This document shows positions 7,046-15,981 of a stretch of DNA of 63,559 bases, in pieces; the stretch's first letter is position 1; every line of letters starts with the position of its first letter. A model generated the notes under the pieces. The model ran no database searches. It saw nothing but the letters and a program-made list of their open reading frames with translations, and had not been told where the DNA came from. The stretch spans positions 1 through 63,559 of the forward strand of contig JAMPIC010000012.1 in NCBI GenBank assembly GCA_023663025.1. Direction: 5' to 3'. Both the position numbers and the translations under genes were made by a program. The DNA is from Prevotella sp. (lineage in GTDB: Bacteria > Bacillota > Clostridia > Oscillospirales > Ruminococcaceae).

Positions 7046-8887
7046 TTAAAGCTTTTTTGAGGAAATATTTCCGCTGATCTCGCTGTATTTTTCCGGGAGT
7101 TTTTTCATAACGTTTTCGTCAACAACTTTAGGAAGCGTGATCCTTATGGCGGTACCGCGTCCGAGAGTGGTTTCCACCGTAAGACCGTACTGTTCTCCGT
7201 GATACATTTTTATTCGTTTGTTTACATTGGTAAGACCGATGCTTTTTCCCGATGAGGTATCGTTTTTTTCAAGCTTAGCCAGAAGCTCCCGCAGCTTGCC
7301 GGGGGGGATTCCCTGACCGTTGTCCGCGACCTCTATCATTACCTTTCCGCTTCTGTAGAAAACCTTTATGTCGATCTTTCCGTTTGCCTTTTCGCTCTCT
7401 ATGCCGTGAACAAAGGCGTTCTCGACAATAGGCTGAATTATCAGCGGGAGTATCTTGTAGTTCCTGTCCACCTCGCAGTAGATAGAGTAGGACACCCTGT
7501 CGCCGAAGCGCGCCGATTGGAGTTCAAGGTAACTTTTTGTAAATTCAAGCTCCGACTCAAGCGAGACCATGCCGTCTTTTACTTCAAGGCACCGCCGCAT
7601 GAATTTTCCCAGTTTCTTGACCAGATCGGCAGTTTCCTTGTCGTTGTTGCAGTAAGCTTTCATACGGATCGTTTCGAGGGTATTGTACAAAAAATGCGGG
7701 TTGATCTGGCTTGCAAGAGCCTTGAATTCCGCCTCCACCTGATTAAGCTTGAAGCTTTCCGACTGTATCTTCGACTTATAGGCGTCGTTGATGAGCACCT
7801 GCATGCTGTCCACCATTTTTTTCAGGTCCTGATAAAGCTCGAAAATTTCGTCCGTACCGCGGATATCGTCGTCAAGCAGGAAGCTGCCCGCAGTGACCTT
7901 GTGCATCTGATTTTTGAGGAACTGTATGCGTCTTGAAAACATACTCGAAAAAAGTATTGTTATCAGCGCGGACAGCAGTATGCACAAAGAAATGTACCAT
8001 ATATACATGAAAATAACTTTGTTTGTACCGTCGTTGAAGAGGAAGTAGGGTTTTACAACATACACCTGAAACAGGTTTCCCGTATTTTTGTAGTCAAAGT
8101 AAGATACCACCGTGTCGCCGATCTTATCCAATTTGTTCAAATCGTCCTCAAGCTTTTTGGAGCCGCTTGTGCCGTAGGAAAAATAATTTTCCTCGCCCGC
8201 AATGACCGATCCCACTTCAACGCCCGGTACGCCGCTGTAAAAGACAACGCCCTGAGAAACGCTGAATACCGCGCTGTAATCCGTGTTTGCCGCAAGCTCG
8301 TCGTAAACCGACGGATTTACGGCGGAAATCATCACTCCGAGAGAATTTCCGTCGTAGTCCTTTAAGGGACTTACTCTGCATAATCTGTAGTTTTCGTCCG
8401 AAAGAATGATCTGCCACTTTGCCGAATCGGAATCCGTTATGTCGTTGTACCAGTATGTTCTGCGAATATTGTCATCGGCGTTTTTAAAATTCGCATTGGG
8501 GACAAAGCCCTCCATATCAATGTAGAAAGTAATGCTTTCCACCTGAGGATAAGCGTCAAGGAATTCCGGAACGATCCGGTTCTGCATATAGTAATTGTAA
8601 TATTCGTCCTGATTGACAAATTTATTGTTCAGCAGTTCGTTGACCTTATCGCTTGTCAGCACTCTTTCACTGACGTTTGAGATAGTAAGCAGAACGTCGT
8701 TCAGCCTTGCTTTCAGGCTGTCGGCTGTGGAGAACGATTCGTTTACCGAGTTTACCTTGATTGTGTCCGCAAGGTTATACAGCAGGAAAACGCCTGCAAG
8801 AGTAACGGGCACAACCGCTGTAATGCACATGAAAATAAGCTTATTGCGGAACTTGGTGTTAAGCAGCTTCTGAATAGGATTTATCAT
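7046..8887 (-). CDS. YesM-like sensor histidine kinase
   Basis: About 613 residues. In the numbering from ATG 8896: transmembrane helix at about 19-43, extracytoplasmic Cache-type sensor 44-293, second helix 294-318, HAMP 319-372, His_kinase (PF06580-type) region with phospho-acceptor H401 in INPHFLYNTL, N box VENAFVHG (about 491-498), G boxes DNGQG (525-529) and GLTNV. The first ATG (8896) touches the GGAGG site; the next in-frame ATG at 8887 has ten bases of spacing and is preferred. It phosphorylates the YesN-like regulator downstream. The ligand is unknown; paralogues sense sugars or cell-wall stress. Confidence 0.92.
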   Translation of the reverse strand: MINPIQKLLNTKFRNKLIFMCITAVVPVTLAGVFLLYNLADTIKVNSVNESFSTADSLKARLNDVLLTISNVSERVLTSDKVNELLNNKFVNQDEYYNYYMQNRIVPEFLDAYPQVESITFYIDMEGFVPNANFKNADDNIRRTYWYNDITDSDSAKWQIILSDENYRLCRVSPLKDYDGNSLGVMISAVNPSVYDELAANTDYSAVFSVSQGVVFYSGVPGVEVGSVIAGEENYFSYGTSGSKKLEDDLNKLDKIGDTVVSYFDYKNTGNLFQVYVVKPYFLFNDGTNKVIFMYIWYISLCILLSALITILFSSMFSRRIQFLKNQMHKVTAGSFLLDDDIRGTDEIFELYQDLKKMVDSMQVLINDAYKSKIQSESFKLNQVEAEFKALASQINPHFLYNTLETIRMKAYCNNDKETADLVKKLGKFMRRCLEVKDGMVSLESELEFTKSYLELQSARFGDRVSYSIYCEVDRNYKILPLIIQPIVENAFVHGIESEKANGKIDIKVFYRSGKVMIEVADNGQGIPPGKLRELLAKLEKNDTSSGKSIGLTNVNKRIKMYHGEQYGLTVETTLGRGTAIRITLPKVVDENVMKKLPEKYSEISGNISSKKL

Positions 8888-8935
8888 ATGCTTCATGCCT
8901 CCGGAAGTTTTCAGGCAGCCGTAAATATTTACTTA

Positions 8936-8944
8936 ATTATATCA
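8936..8944 (-). promoter_or_regulatory. extended -10 promoter of the two-component operon
   Basis: TGATATAAT read on the minus strand (8944-8936), an extended minus-10 with no good minus-35, 49 bp upstream of the preferred kinase start. Confidence 0.55.
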
Positions 8945-8994
8945 TATTTTTTACAGCAATGTATGAATATTTTATGAATATAACGTCATGTATG

Positions 8995-9029
8995 AAAAAG
9001 CGGCACCGTCCCGGACGGTACCGCTTTTG
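8995..9029 (-). terminator. terminator of the metG operon
   Basis: On the minus strand AGCGG-ACCGTCC paired with GGACGGT-CCGCT around a tight loop, then TTTTTC. It starts 11 bp after the metG stop. The plus strand also shows CCGCTTTT, so it may work in both directions. Confidence 0.8.
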
Positions 9030-9039
9030 GGGTACAGTA

Positions 9040-11073
9040 TCATTTGGCGTCGAACTGGCTTTCGTGCCGCTTGAAGAAATCCACTCTCGGTTCGAGGAAT
9101 TTCAGTTCGTGCTCGGCTTCGCCCGCAAGGATGTTCTCAGACATAGGGTCGAAAATATAGTCCCAGTTCCATATGTCCTCGCCGACAGCCAGGTATTCCC
9201 GCACCATTTCCGTTCCGAAAGGCGCGATAGGGTGGAGGAGTACCGCCGCCGTCTTTATCATATGGAAAACATTGACAAGCCATTTCCTGCGAAGCTCGTT
9301 ATCGTCAGCCTTGTCGGCTTCCGCCTTAGCCTTAGCCATGTACTTGCTTGCCTTGCGGATATAGGAATCCAAAACATATGTTACCTGATGGAATTCAAAT
9401 TTGTACATAAAACGTTCATATTCCAGAACAGCCTTTTCGGACTCCGCGAGAATTTCCCCGTCCACAGCTCCCAATGGCATTTTGCCGTCCAGAAACTTTT
9501 GCGTATCGTAGAAGCAGGTGCGGATTATCCTGTTAAATACATTGGACAGCAGGAAACCTTCCTTTGTTACGGAATCGCTGTCCTCCGGCTTAGCGGCGGG
9601 ATTTAACGGCTTCGGCTGAAAGCTGACGCTTCTCATGCCCAATCCCAAACTTAAAAAGTGCATACGGAGCTGCTCGGGAGTGTAGTGCTCCAGCAGGTCG
9701 GCAGCCATGGGCGGCTTGACCGTACCGCTGCTGGAAGCCTTTTTATCCAAAAACAGAATGTGGTGGTTTGCCACAAGCACAGGCAGATGCAGTTCGCCCT
9801 CCCCGGGGTGAACCGTAAGTCCGTCCTTGCCCTGCAAAGCCATAAACATAGCCATTTCCGCAACGCCGTAAAAGTAAATATTATCCTGACCTATGAACTG
9901 GTAAACCCGAGCTTTGTCGGAACACCAGTAGTCCCGCCATTCCTCACGGCTTTTACCCTGTGATTCCAGATACGCCTGAGTGAACGAAATAGGCGCCCAC
10001 AGCGATTCAGGCCACACCCACACGGTGAGCGGATCCTCTCCCTCCAGTACGGGAGCGGGTACGCCCCAGTCGATATTGCCCGTCAGACGGAAAGGCACAA
10101 GAGTTTTTCCCGTACGGAAACGCACTCCCGCCTCGGAAAGTACGGCGCAGGACTTCTCGCGCTCCGATAGCGTCTTAAAGACAATTGTAAAGGAAGTTTT
10201 CTTCGGCTCTTCAATAAGCTCGTGACTTTCCAGCCTGTCCTTGAGTTCCTCGTATTTCTCACGGAAATCGTTCATAATATAGATAACGGGAGGTTCGAGA
10301 AACTCGTTTATCGTTTTATAGACCACCTGCCGCACGTCCTCGCGGTTTTTGATGTCCTCGGCGTACTCGCGGAGTATGTCCAAATGCTCCGTAAGCTTGA
10401 AATACCAGTTATCGACGTTTTTCATTACGGGCTTTTCGCCTGTGATGGTGCTTTTGGGGTCTATAAGGTCTTGCGGCATATACTGGTGACCAAGGTCGCA
10501 TTCGTCCGCGTAGCCCTTTTCGGACTGGCAGCCCTGTACGGGACATTTTCCCACGACCTGTCTTCCGTTGAGAAACATTCCCGCCTTTTCGTCGTAGAAC
10601 TGGGCGGTGGAAATTTTTTGCAGCTGACCGTTTTCGTAAAGTTTTCTGATGAAACGGTCGGAGACCTCGTTGTGTATCTCGGCAGTTCTGCCCAAACCGG
10701 ACGCTCCGAACAGGTTAAGACTGATACCGTAGTCCTCCAGCGTTTTTTTCTGGGACTTGTGGTTGTCCTCCACAAAATCCTTTATCGTGCCGGTATAGCC
10801 TTGTTCCTCGCTTATTTTGCGGTAGCTTTCGGCAATGGGGGAGCCGTAGCAGTCCGTACCCGAAACGAAGATAACGTTTTCGCTGCCGATTCTGTCCCTT
10901 AAAAAGCGGGCGAAAACGTCTGCGAAAACGAATACTCCGCCCACGTGGCCGAAGTGAAGCTTTTTGTTTCCGTAGGGCATACCGCCCGTGATCACCGCTT
11001 TTTCGGGAAACTGCGGACGGTTTTCCCGCGAGATTTTCTTTTTGAAATCCTTTCCGCCTGAATTTTTATCCAT
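9040..11073 (-). CDS. metG: methionyl-tRNA synthetase, divergent form
   Basis: 677 residues. Charges tRNA-Met. Class I Rossmann core with HIGH variant HFGH (40-43), a zinc knuckle C177/C182...C192-x3-H196 in the CP1 insertion, WGVP (336-339), FIGQDNIYF (394-402) and the anticodon-binding helical domain after about 540. The KMSKS loop reads KASSS (445-449): the second, catalytically important Lys is replaced. An extra segment at about 251-330 is not typical of E. coli MetG, and no C-terminal tRNA-binding (EMAP-like) domain follows. It could be a divergent housekeeping MetRS or a paralogue. Start at 11073 has GAGGAA upstream; 34 bp separate it from the preceding gene. Confidence 0.82.
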   Translation of the reverse strand: MDKNSGGKDFKKKISRENRPQFPEKAVITGGMPYGNKKLHFGHVGGVFVFADVFARFLRDRIGSENVIFVSGTDCYGSPIAESYRKISEEQGYTGTIKDFVEDNHKSQKKTLEDYGISLNLFGASGLGRTAEIHNEVSDRFIRKLYENGQLQKISTAQFYDEKAGMFLNGRQVVGKCPVQGCQSEKGYADECDLGHQYMPQDLIDPKSTITGEKPVMKNVDNWYFKLTEHLDILREYAEDIKNREDVRQVVYKTINEFLEPPVIYIMNDFREKYEELKDRLESHELIEEPKKTSFTIVFKTLSEREKSCAVLSEAGVRFRTGKTLVPFRLTGNIDWGVPAPVLEGEDPLTVWVWPESLWAPISFTQAYLESQGKSREEWRDYWCSDKARVYQFIGQDNIYFYGVAEMAMFMALQGKDGLTVHPGEGELHLPVLVANHHILFLDKKASSSGTVKPPMAADLLEHYTPEQLRMHFLSLGLGMRSVSFQPKPLNPAAKPEDSDSVTKEGFLLSNVFNRIIRTCFYDTQKFLDGKMPLGAVDGEILAESEKAVLEYERFMYKFEFHQVTYVLDSYIRKASKYMAKAKAEADKADDNELRRKWLVNVFHMIKTAAVLLHPIAPFGTEMVREYLAVGEDIWNWDYIFDPMSENILAGEAEHELKFLEPRVDFFKRHESQFDAK

Positions 11074-11107
11074 AAATCAATTCCTCCGATAGGTTGTCCT
11101 TGGCAAA

Positions 11108-12082
11108 TCAGCTCATAGTCAGTATTGCCAGATCGCCGTTGTTGCTCTGACCGGCGTTCTTTACGGCAATGATTATTTTCTGCATAAGGTTTTCGTCGGA
11201 AGCTCTGAGAGCCGCGTCAAAAGCGGTTATCGCCTTGATGAATTCCTCGTCCGAAAAATCGGGAACAAAGCAGGTAAGCATGACCTTTACGGCGTTGTAG
11301 AAAGAGCAGAAAAATACAAAATGTTCCCAGAAATTGAACTGCGGTTTTGAAAACGGTATGGAGTACGACCACACATAGTTTATCATAACGTTTTCGATAT
11401 AGCGGGACTTTTCTCCCGCGGCAGTCTCGGAATAAATTTTTCTCATGCCGATATATTTTTTCATATCGGTCATTTTCAGCGTTTCGGGACCGGAAACTCC
11501 CAGATTTTTGTAGATGGTGCTCATGACCTCCTTAAAGGCGGCATTGGGCTTTGAAAGCGATTTCAGCAGGGAAATGCCGTCCGCGAGGGAATATCCGGGA
11601 TTGGGACGTATGTCCTTGAAATATTCGATTATCTTTTCGTGATCCGTGTTCTCGGCTGTATAGTCGTCGATAAACCGGGGGATAAGCTCTCCGCGTCCGT
11701 TGTCCAGCATGCCCTGTACGGTCTTTACGCCGTAGTTAAGCAGCAGCATCCGCTTCTCGAAATTAACTTCTCTGTTCTGCAGGACGTTCATGAACAGCGA
11801 CCTTATCTGCCAGTAATATTCCGCCTGAGGATACGCGGCAATGATGCGCCTGCTCTGTTCAACGAACTGTTCGCTTTGATCGTCGGGCAGATTTATCATG
11901 TTATAGGCAAGGATATCTTTTTCCTCCGTAAGCTTCCTGACAGCCTCGGCGTAGCAAAGCCGCGGAACATATTCCACAGCGGCGGAAGTAATATTTACGT
12001 CGCAGAATTCATCAGCTGCGACAGGTTTCATTTTTTCGGTGAGTTCTTTGAAAAAATACGGCGTGATAACAGGAAATCCCAT
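11108..12082 (-). CDS. hypothetical protein, no family recognised
   Basis: 324 residues from the ATG at 12082, six bases from a GGAG site; a longer frame to 12193 would run through the promoter. It has no signal peptide or clear membrane helix, and is rich in alpha-helix and aromatic residues, including a Phe/Trp/Tyr-rich patch (PQFNFWEHFVFFCSFYN) near residue 250. It is the first gene of an operon with metG. The shape suggests a soluble helical protein, perhaps an effector or HEAT-like scaffold, but I do not assign a function. Confidence 0.75.
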   Translation of the reverse strand: MGFPVITPYFFKELTEKMKPVAADEFCDVNITSAAVEYVPRLCYAEAVRKLTEEKDILAYNMINLPDDQSEQFVEQSRRIIAAYPQAEYYWQIRSLFMNVLQNREVNFEKRMLLLNYGVKTVQGMLDNGRGELIPRFIDDYTAENTDHEKIIEYFKDIRPNPGYSLADGISLLKSLSKPNAAFKEVMSTIYKNLGVSGPETLKMTDMKKYIGMRKIYSETAAGEKSRYIENVMINYVWSYSIPFSKPQFNFWEHFVFFCSFYNAVKVMLTCFVPDFSDEEFIKAITAFDAALRASDENLMQKIIIAVKNAGQSNNGDLAILTMS

Positions 12083-12164
12083 AATAAGCTCCATTCCCGG
12101 CGGCAAGGTTGATATAGCCCGGACGTCCCGCAGCCGCCGCGGCGGGGGGCAAATACTGACAATT

Positions 12165-12193
12165 ATTATACCACATATTTTATCCAATTGCAA
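12165..12193 (-). promoter_or_regulatory. sigma-A promoter of the hypothetical-metG operon
   Basis: Minus strand: TTGCAA (12193-12188), 17-bp spacer, TATAAT (12170-12165). A G/C-rich leader follows. Confidence 0.8.
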
Positions 12194-12274
12194 GGGAATT
12201 TTGCCAATTTGCCCGAATTACAAAAATACGGCAAAAAAACTTTTTGTTTTTTTCGTAAATATGAATAAAAATAC

Positions 12275-12303
12275 TTGCGGAATTTGTCGGAATATGTTAC
12301 AAT
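12275..12303 (+). promoter_or_regulatory. sigma-A promoter of the polyphosphate phosphotransferase gene
   Basis: TTGCGG (12275-12280), 17-bp spacer, TACAAT (12298-12303). It is divergent from the metG-operon promoter. Confidence 0.7.
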
Positions 12304-12363
12304 TATTATGTAACCGAATATTTGATGCCGCAGGCATACTTTAACCGAAAGGAAGTCTCCCAT

Positions 12364-13854
12364 ATGCTTGAAAACGCGCTTTCAAACAAAAACAAATCCT
12401 TTGACTATAAGGATCTGACAAAGGAACTTGAGAAAAATCTTTCGTCGCTTCAGCAGAGAATACGCGCAGAGAAGCTTCCCGTTATCATTCTTCTGGAGGG
12501 CTGGGGAGCGTCCGGAAAGGGCACGCTTATCTCCGACATGATAAAAATGCTCGACCCGCGTTTCTTTAAAGTACATTCCACAATGCCGGCGACCGAGGCG
12601 GAACGCCGCTATCCCATGATGAAACGGTACTGGGAAAATATCCCCGAATACGGCGCGATATCGGTTCTCGACCGCAGCTGGTATCAGGAGCTTGCCATAG
12701 CCAAAATGGAGGAGGACGTTTCCGATGAGGAGTACGCCCGCCGCATAGACGTCGTAAACACCTTTGAGCGGCATCTTTCCGACGACGGATACCTTATTAT
12801 AAAGTTTTTCCTGCACATTTCCCGCAAGGAGCAGAAAAAGCGTTTCCTCAAGCTGAAAGAGGACAGCGCGACCAAGTGGCGCGTTACCGAGCTGGACAAG
12901 AAGCGTCACAAGAATTACGACGCGTACTACCGTCAGTTCGACGATATGCTCTCAAAAACCAATACCCCCCACTGTCCGTGGAGGATAATTGACACCACCG
13001 ACCGCGGCTTCACCCGCTTTCAGGTGTTCAATATTCTGGTAAGCCAGATCGCCAATGCCGTGAACGCGGATTCCTCCGAGCCGAAAGTGATAGAGGAGAC
13101 CGCTCACAGGTTCGAGCTTTCACCTTGTCCGAAGCTTGCGGACGTCAAGCTGGACAACAAGGTACTTCAGCCCTCCAAATACTATGACGAGCTGAAAAAG
13201 AACCAAAAGGAGCTTGCAAGGCTTCACGGAAAAATTTACAAGAAGAAAATACCCGTTATCCTGCTCTTCGAGGGCTGGGACGCGGCGGGCAAGGGCGGAG
13301 CCATAAAGCGGGTTTCCTACGCGCTTGATCCCCGCGGTTACGAGGCTGTCCCCATTGCCGCGCCCGATAAGCGGGAACTTAACCATCACTACCTTTGGAG
13401 GTTCTGGAACAACCTTCCCAAAAGCGGACATATAACCATTTTCGACCGTTCGTGGTACGGCAGGGTAATGGTTGAACGCCTGGAGGGTTTAACGCCGCCC
13501 GACCGCTGCGCAATGGCGTACCGCGAGATAAACGAGTTCGAGGCTGAGCTTGTGCAGGAGGGTATTATCGTACTTAAATTTTGGATGCATATCGACAAGG
13601 ACGAGCAGCTCCGCCGCTTTACAGACCGTCAGAACACTCCCGAAAAGCAGTGGAAGATCACCGACGAGGACTGGCGCAACCGCGAGAAATGGGACGAGTA
13701 TGAGGTGGCAATTGATGAAATGCTTTTAAAGACCTCAACCAAAAACGCGCCTTGGAACATAATCGAAGCCAACAACAAGCTTTACGCAAGAATAAAGGTC
13801 ATGGATATTATTATTGACAGCCTTTCGGAATATATTAAAAATTCGGGTAAATAG
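12364..13854 (+). CDS. pap: polyphosphate:AMP phosphotransferase (two-domain PPK2)
   Basis: 496 residues from the ATG at 12364, with AAAGGAAG nine bases upstream. Two tandem PPK2 domains: the first has Walker A EGWGASGKGT (45-54), the second EGWDAAGKGG (303-312); each repeats the Walker B-like LDRSW or FDRSWYGR motif and a lid with basic residues. Two-domain PPK2 enzymes (PAP) move phosphate from polyphosphate to AMP to make ADP, whereas one-domain forms act mainly on NDPs. The second domain has the canonical WDAAGKGG, so it probably carries the activity while the first is structural (family knowledge). Confidence 0.9.
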   Translation: MLENALSNKNKSFDYKDLTKELEKNLSSLQQRIRAEKLPVIILLEGWGASGKGTLISDMIKMLDPRFFKVHSTMPATEAERRYPMMKRYWENIPEYGAISVLDRSWYQELAIAKMEEDVSDEEYARRIDVVNTFERHLSDDGYLIIKFFLHISRKEQKKRFLKLKEDSATKWRVTELDKKRHKNYDAYYRQFDDMLSKTNTPHCPWRIIDTTDRGFTRFQVFNILVSQIANAVNADSSEPKVIEETAHRFELSPCPKLADVKLDNKVLQPSKYYDELKKNQKELARLHGKIYKKKIPVILLFEGWDAAGKGGAIKRVSYALDPRGYEAVPIAAPDKRELNHHYLWRFWNNLPKSGHITIFDRSWYGRVMVERLEGLTPPDRCAMAYREINEFEAELVQEGIIVLKFWMHIDKDEQLRRFTDRQNTPEKQWKITDEDWRNREKWDEYEVAIDEMLLKTSTKNAPWNIIEANNKLYARIKVMDIIIDSLSEYIKNSGK

Positions 13855-13868
13855 GAAAAATAATCTTT

Positions 13869-14216
13869 CTAAATCATGCTTTCCGCGAGATTGCGGAAGT
13901 TTTCCCGGCATTCGTCTCCCTTGATAATCATATATCTGCACGAATGTTCCATAAGCTTTTCAAATATCTGCAGGGTCTCGCTGTCCGCGTCGAAATCGAT
14001 CGCTGCGGCGATTGCTTCGGGACATCTTTCCGCAACGGGGTAAATGCAGTTTCTCACAATAAATTCGGGAGTTTCCATATCCTTTGTGAGAGGCACTGCG
14101 ATTATCGGGACGGCGCTTTTTTCCTCCGAGCGGCAAAGCCTTGCAAGCGTGAAGCAGTTTATCGGCACAGCCGCAAGGCATATTCCCAACAGCAGCAAAA
14201 GTTTCATTTCAAGCAT
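13869..14216 (-). CDS. small anchored or exported hypothetical protein
   Basis: 115 residues from the ATG at 14216. An N-terminal hydrophobic segment (LLLLLGICLAAVPI, residues about 5-18) is followed by a soluble domain with four to five Cys. No known family. Its ribosome binding site AGGAG (14228-14224) lies wholly inside a 13-bp hairpin, so translation may be controlled. It is convergent with the polyphosphate enzyme gene, whose stop is 14 bp away. Confidence 0.6.
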   Translation of the reverse strand: MLEMKLLLLLGICLAAVPINCFTLARLCRSEEKSAVPIIAVPLTKDMETPEFIVRNCIYPVAERCPEAIAAAIDFDADSETLQIFEKLMEHSCRYMIIKGDECRENFRNLAESMI

Positions 14217-14219
14217 AAA

Positions 14220-14261
14220 AACGCTCCTTTCACTACATTTTATGAAAGAAGCGTTTTTTTG
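14220..14261. promoter_or_regulatory. bidirectional hairpin masking a ribosome binding site
   Basis: AACGCTCCTTTCA (14220-14232) pairs with TGAAAGAAGCGTT (14243-14255). On the minus strand the 3' arm holds the AGGAG of the 13869-14216 gene and is followed by TTTTT then ATG. On the plus strand the hairpin is followed by TTTTTTT, so it is also a good terminator for plus-strand transcription, which would then run antisense through the small gene. The remainder of 14262-14444 shows nothing recognisable. Confidence 0.65.
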
Positions 14262-14444
14262 TGAGAAATATGCCGCAGGATAAAATATTTCCGGCTTTCG
14301 GCAGCTGAACCCATATGCACCGATTGCCAATCAGAATGCGTCCCGCTCCGCGTTGAATTTTAGCGCTTTTTGTGTTATGATTTATCGGTAATACAGTCTG
14401 TCTATGCATTTTACCTCCCAAAATTGCATTTTGCGTTTTTTCCG

Positions 14445-14473
14445 TTGATTTCTTTTGAAACGCGGTGTATACT
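14445..14473 (+). promoter_or_regulatory. sigma-A promoter of the alpha/beta-hydrolase gene
   Basis: TTGATT (14445-14450), 17-bp spacer, TATACT (14468-14473). Confidence 0.7.
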
Positions 14474-14518
14474 TAATACATCAGCTGAAACAAAATGAAA
14501 TGATTGGAGATTTTTAAA

Positions 14519-15877
14519 ATGGGAGTTATTTTATTTGCGGTTTTTGCAATTGCTGAAATCGCGCTTGCGGTGCTCAGCCTTACAAAATACAGAAGCCTTT
14601 GGCGCAGGAACAGACTGTTTTTCTGCATTGCCGAGCTTGCGCTTATACTGCTTATAATACTTCTGCCCGTAACGGGAACAAAATGGCGGTTCACGTTCTG
14701 TGCGGCTATCCTTGTGCTGCGCCTTGCGTTATTCGGCATTACATATCTTATAAGCCTTGCCAAGGAGAAAAAAGATAAAACAAAGGCGGGAATTATTGTC
14801 AGCACCGTTATGAGCGTTATCGTTATCTGCTTTTCGCTTGTACCCGCTTTTGTTTTCACGGACTATGACGGACTTGAAACAAGCGGTTCTTACGAGGTTA
14901 AGGAAACTCAGGCGATACTTATCGACGGCAGCAGGCTTGAAAAATACGAGGAAGACGGCTCTAACCGCGAGATACCCATTCACATCTACTACCCCGAGGG
15001 CGGTACGGGGGAATATCCCTTGGTGCTGTTCGCACACGGCTCTTTCGGCTATTATCAGAGCAATTATTCTCTGTACGCCGAACTCGTCAGCAACGGCTAT
15101 GTTGTGGCAAGCATTGACCACCCTTACTATGCGTTCTTTACGTCGGACACGTCCGGCAAGACCATTACCGTTGACTTTGATTTTATGCAGACCGCCGTCA
15201 ATATGCAGTACAGCTCCGATTTTACCGAAACCGAGGAGGACTTTAACACCACCTGCGAGTGGATGTCGATACGCACGGCGGACGAGAATTTCGTGCTTGA
15301 CAAAATAAAGGAAGCCAAAAATACGGGTACGCTTGATACGGCTTGGTACACGGAGGACGAAAACGCCCGCGCCGAAATCCTCAAAGCCCTTGAAATGACG
15401 GACGCAGGAAAAATCGGTCTTACGGGACATTCCATAGGCGGCGCGGCGGCGGTGCAGCTGGGCAGAGAGCGGGACGACGTCACTGCGGTAATCGACATCG
15501 ACGGCACAATGCTGGGGGAAGAAATTTCCTTTAACGGCGGAATTATCGGCTATAATCCCGAGCCTTACCCCATACCCGTGCTTTCCCTTGACAACGCGAA
15601 CCATTGGCAGTCCTACACAGGCGAAAGAGAGCAGGACTATGTGAACAAGTATATGCTTGACAACGCCGTTGACGCGCGGGAGGCTCACTTTGACGGCTCG
15701 GAGCATATGGATTTTACGGACTTGCCGCTTTTCGCTCCCGCGCTGGCGAAAATGCTGGGAACGGGCGAGGTTGACCCTTCCGAATTTATTCCCGAAATTA
15801 ACGGTATTATTCTCAATTATTTTGACTATTACCTGAAAGGAGAGGGCGAACCGGTTATCGAGCCTTGGAACAGTTGA
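14519..15877 (+). CDS. membrane-anchored alpha/beta hydrolase, PAF-acetylhydrolase-like
   Basis: 452 residues from the ATG at 14519 (TTGGAG upstream). Four hydrophobic helices occupy about residues 1-115; the hydrolase domain follows: oxyanion-hole region LVLFAHGSFGYYQSNY, nucleophile elbow GHSIGG, a later Asp in DIDGTM and His in SEHMDFTD. This layout matches PAF acetylhydrolase isoform II-type enzymes attached to a membrane domain in clostridia. Likely a lipid or ester hydrolase facing the cell surface; substrate unknown. The stop is embedded in the repeat at 15870-15964. Confidence 0.8.
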   Translation: MGVILFAVFAIAEIALAVLSLTKYRSLWRRNRLFFCIAELALILLIILLPVTGTKWRFTFCAAILVLRLALFGITYLISLAKEKKDKTKAGIIVSTVMSVIVICFSLVPAFVFTDYDGLETSGSYEVKETQAILIDGSRLEKYEEDGSNREIPIHIYYPEGGTGEYPLVLFAHGSFGYYQSNYSLYAELVSNGYVVASIDHPYYAFFTSDTSGKTITVDFDFMQTAVNMQYSSDFTETEEDFNTTCEWMSIRTADENFVLDKIKEAKNTGTLDTAWYTEDENARAEILKALEMTDAGKIGLTGHSIGGAAAVQLGRERDDVTAVIDIDGTMLGEEISFNGGIIGYNPEPYPIPVLSLDNANHWQSYTGEREQDYVNKYMLDNAVDAREAHFDGSEHMDFTDLPLFAPALAKMLGTGEVDPSEFIPEINGIILNYFDYYLKGEGEPVIEPWNS

Positions 15878-15964
15878 CAGTTGACAGTTGATAGTGTATA
15901 ATTAATAGTGTATAGTTGTCGGTATTAACTGTCAACTGTACACTATACACTGTACACTGTTAAT
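15870..15964. repeat. intergenic palindromic/tandem repeat element
   Basis: ACAGTTGACAGTT (15870-15882) has an exact inverted copy at 15927-15939, and AGTGTATA-type octamers occur in direct and inverted orientation between and beyond them. The whole 95 bp can fold on itself. It overlaps the stop of the hydrolase gene and runs almost to the next start, like small mobile palindromic units seen between bacterial genes. Confidence 0.7.
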
Positions 15965-15981
15965 TGGCGGGTGTGTTGCAA

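Noticed and set aside
11074..11107. T-box leader before metG
   Set aside because: metG follows another gene by 34 bp and shares its promoter; no specifier loop or T-box sequence is visible.
14233..14421. Minus-strand frame of 62 codons upstream of the small anchored protein
   Set aside because: No ribosome binding site, overlaps the terminator hairpin, and no similarity to known proteins.
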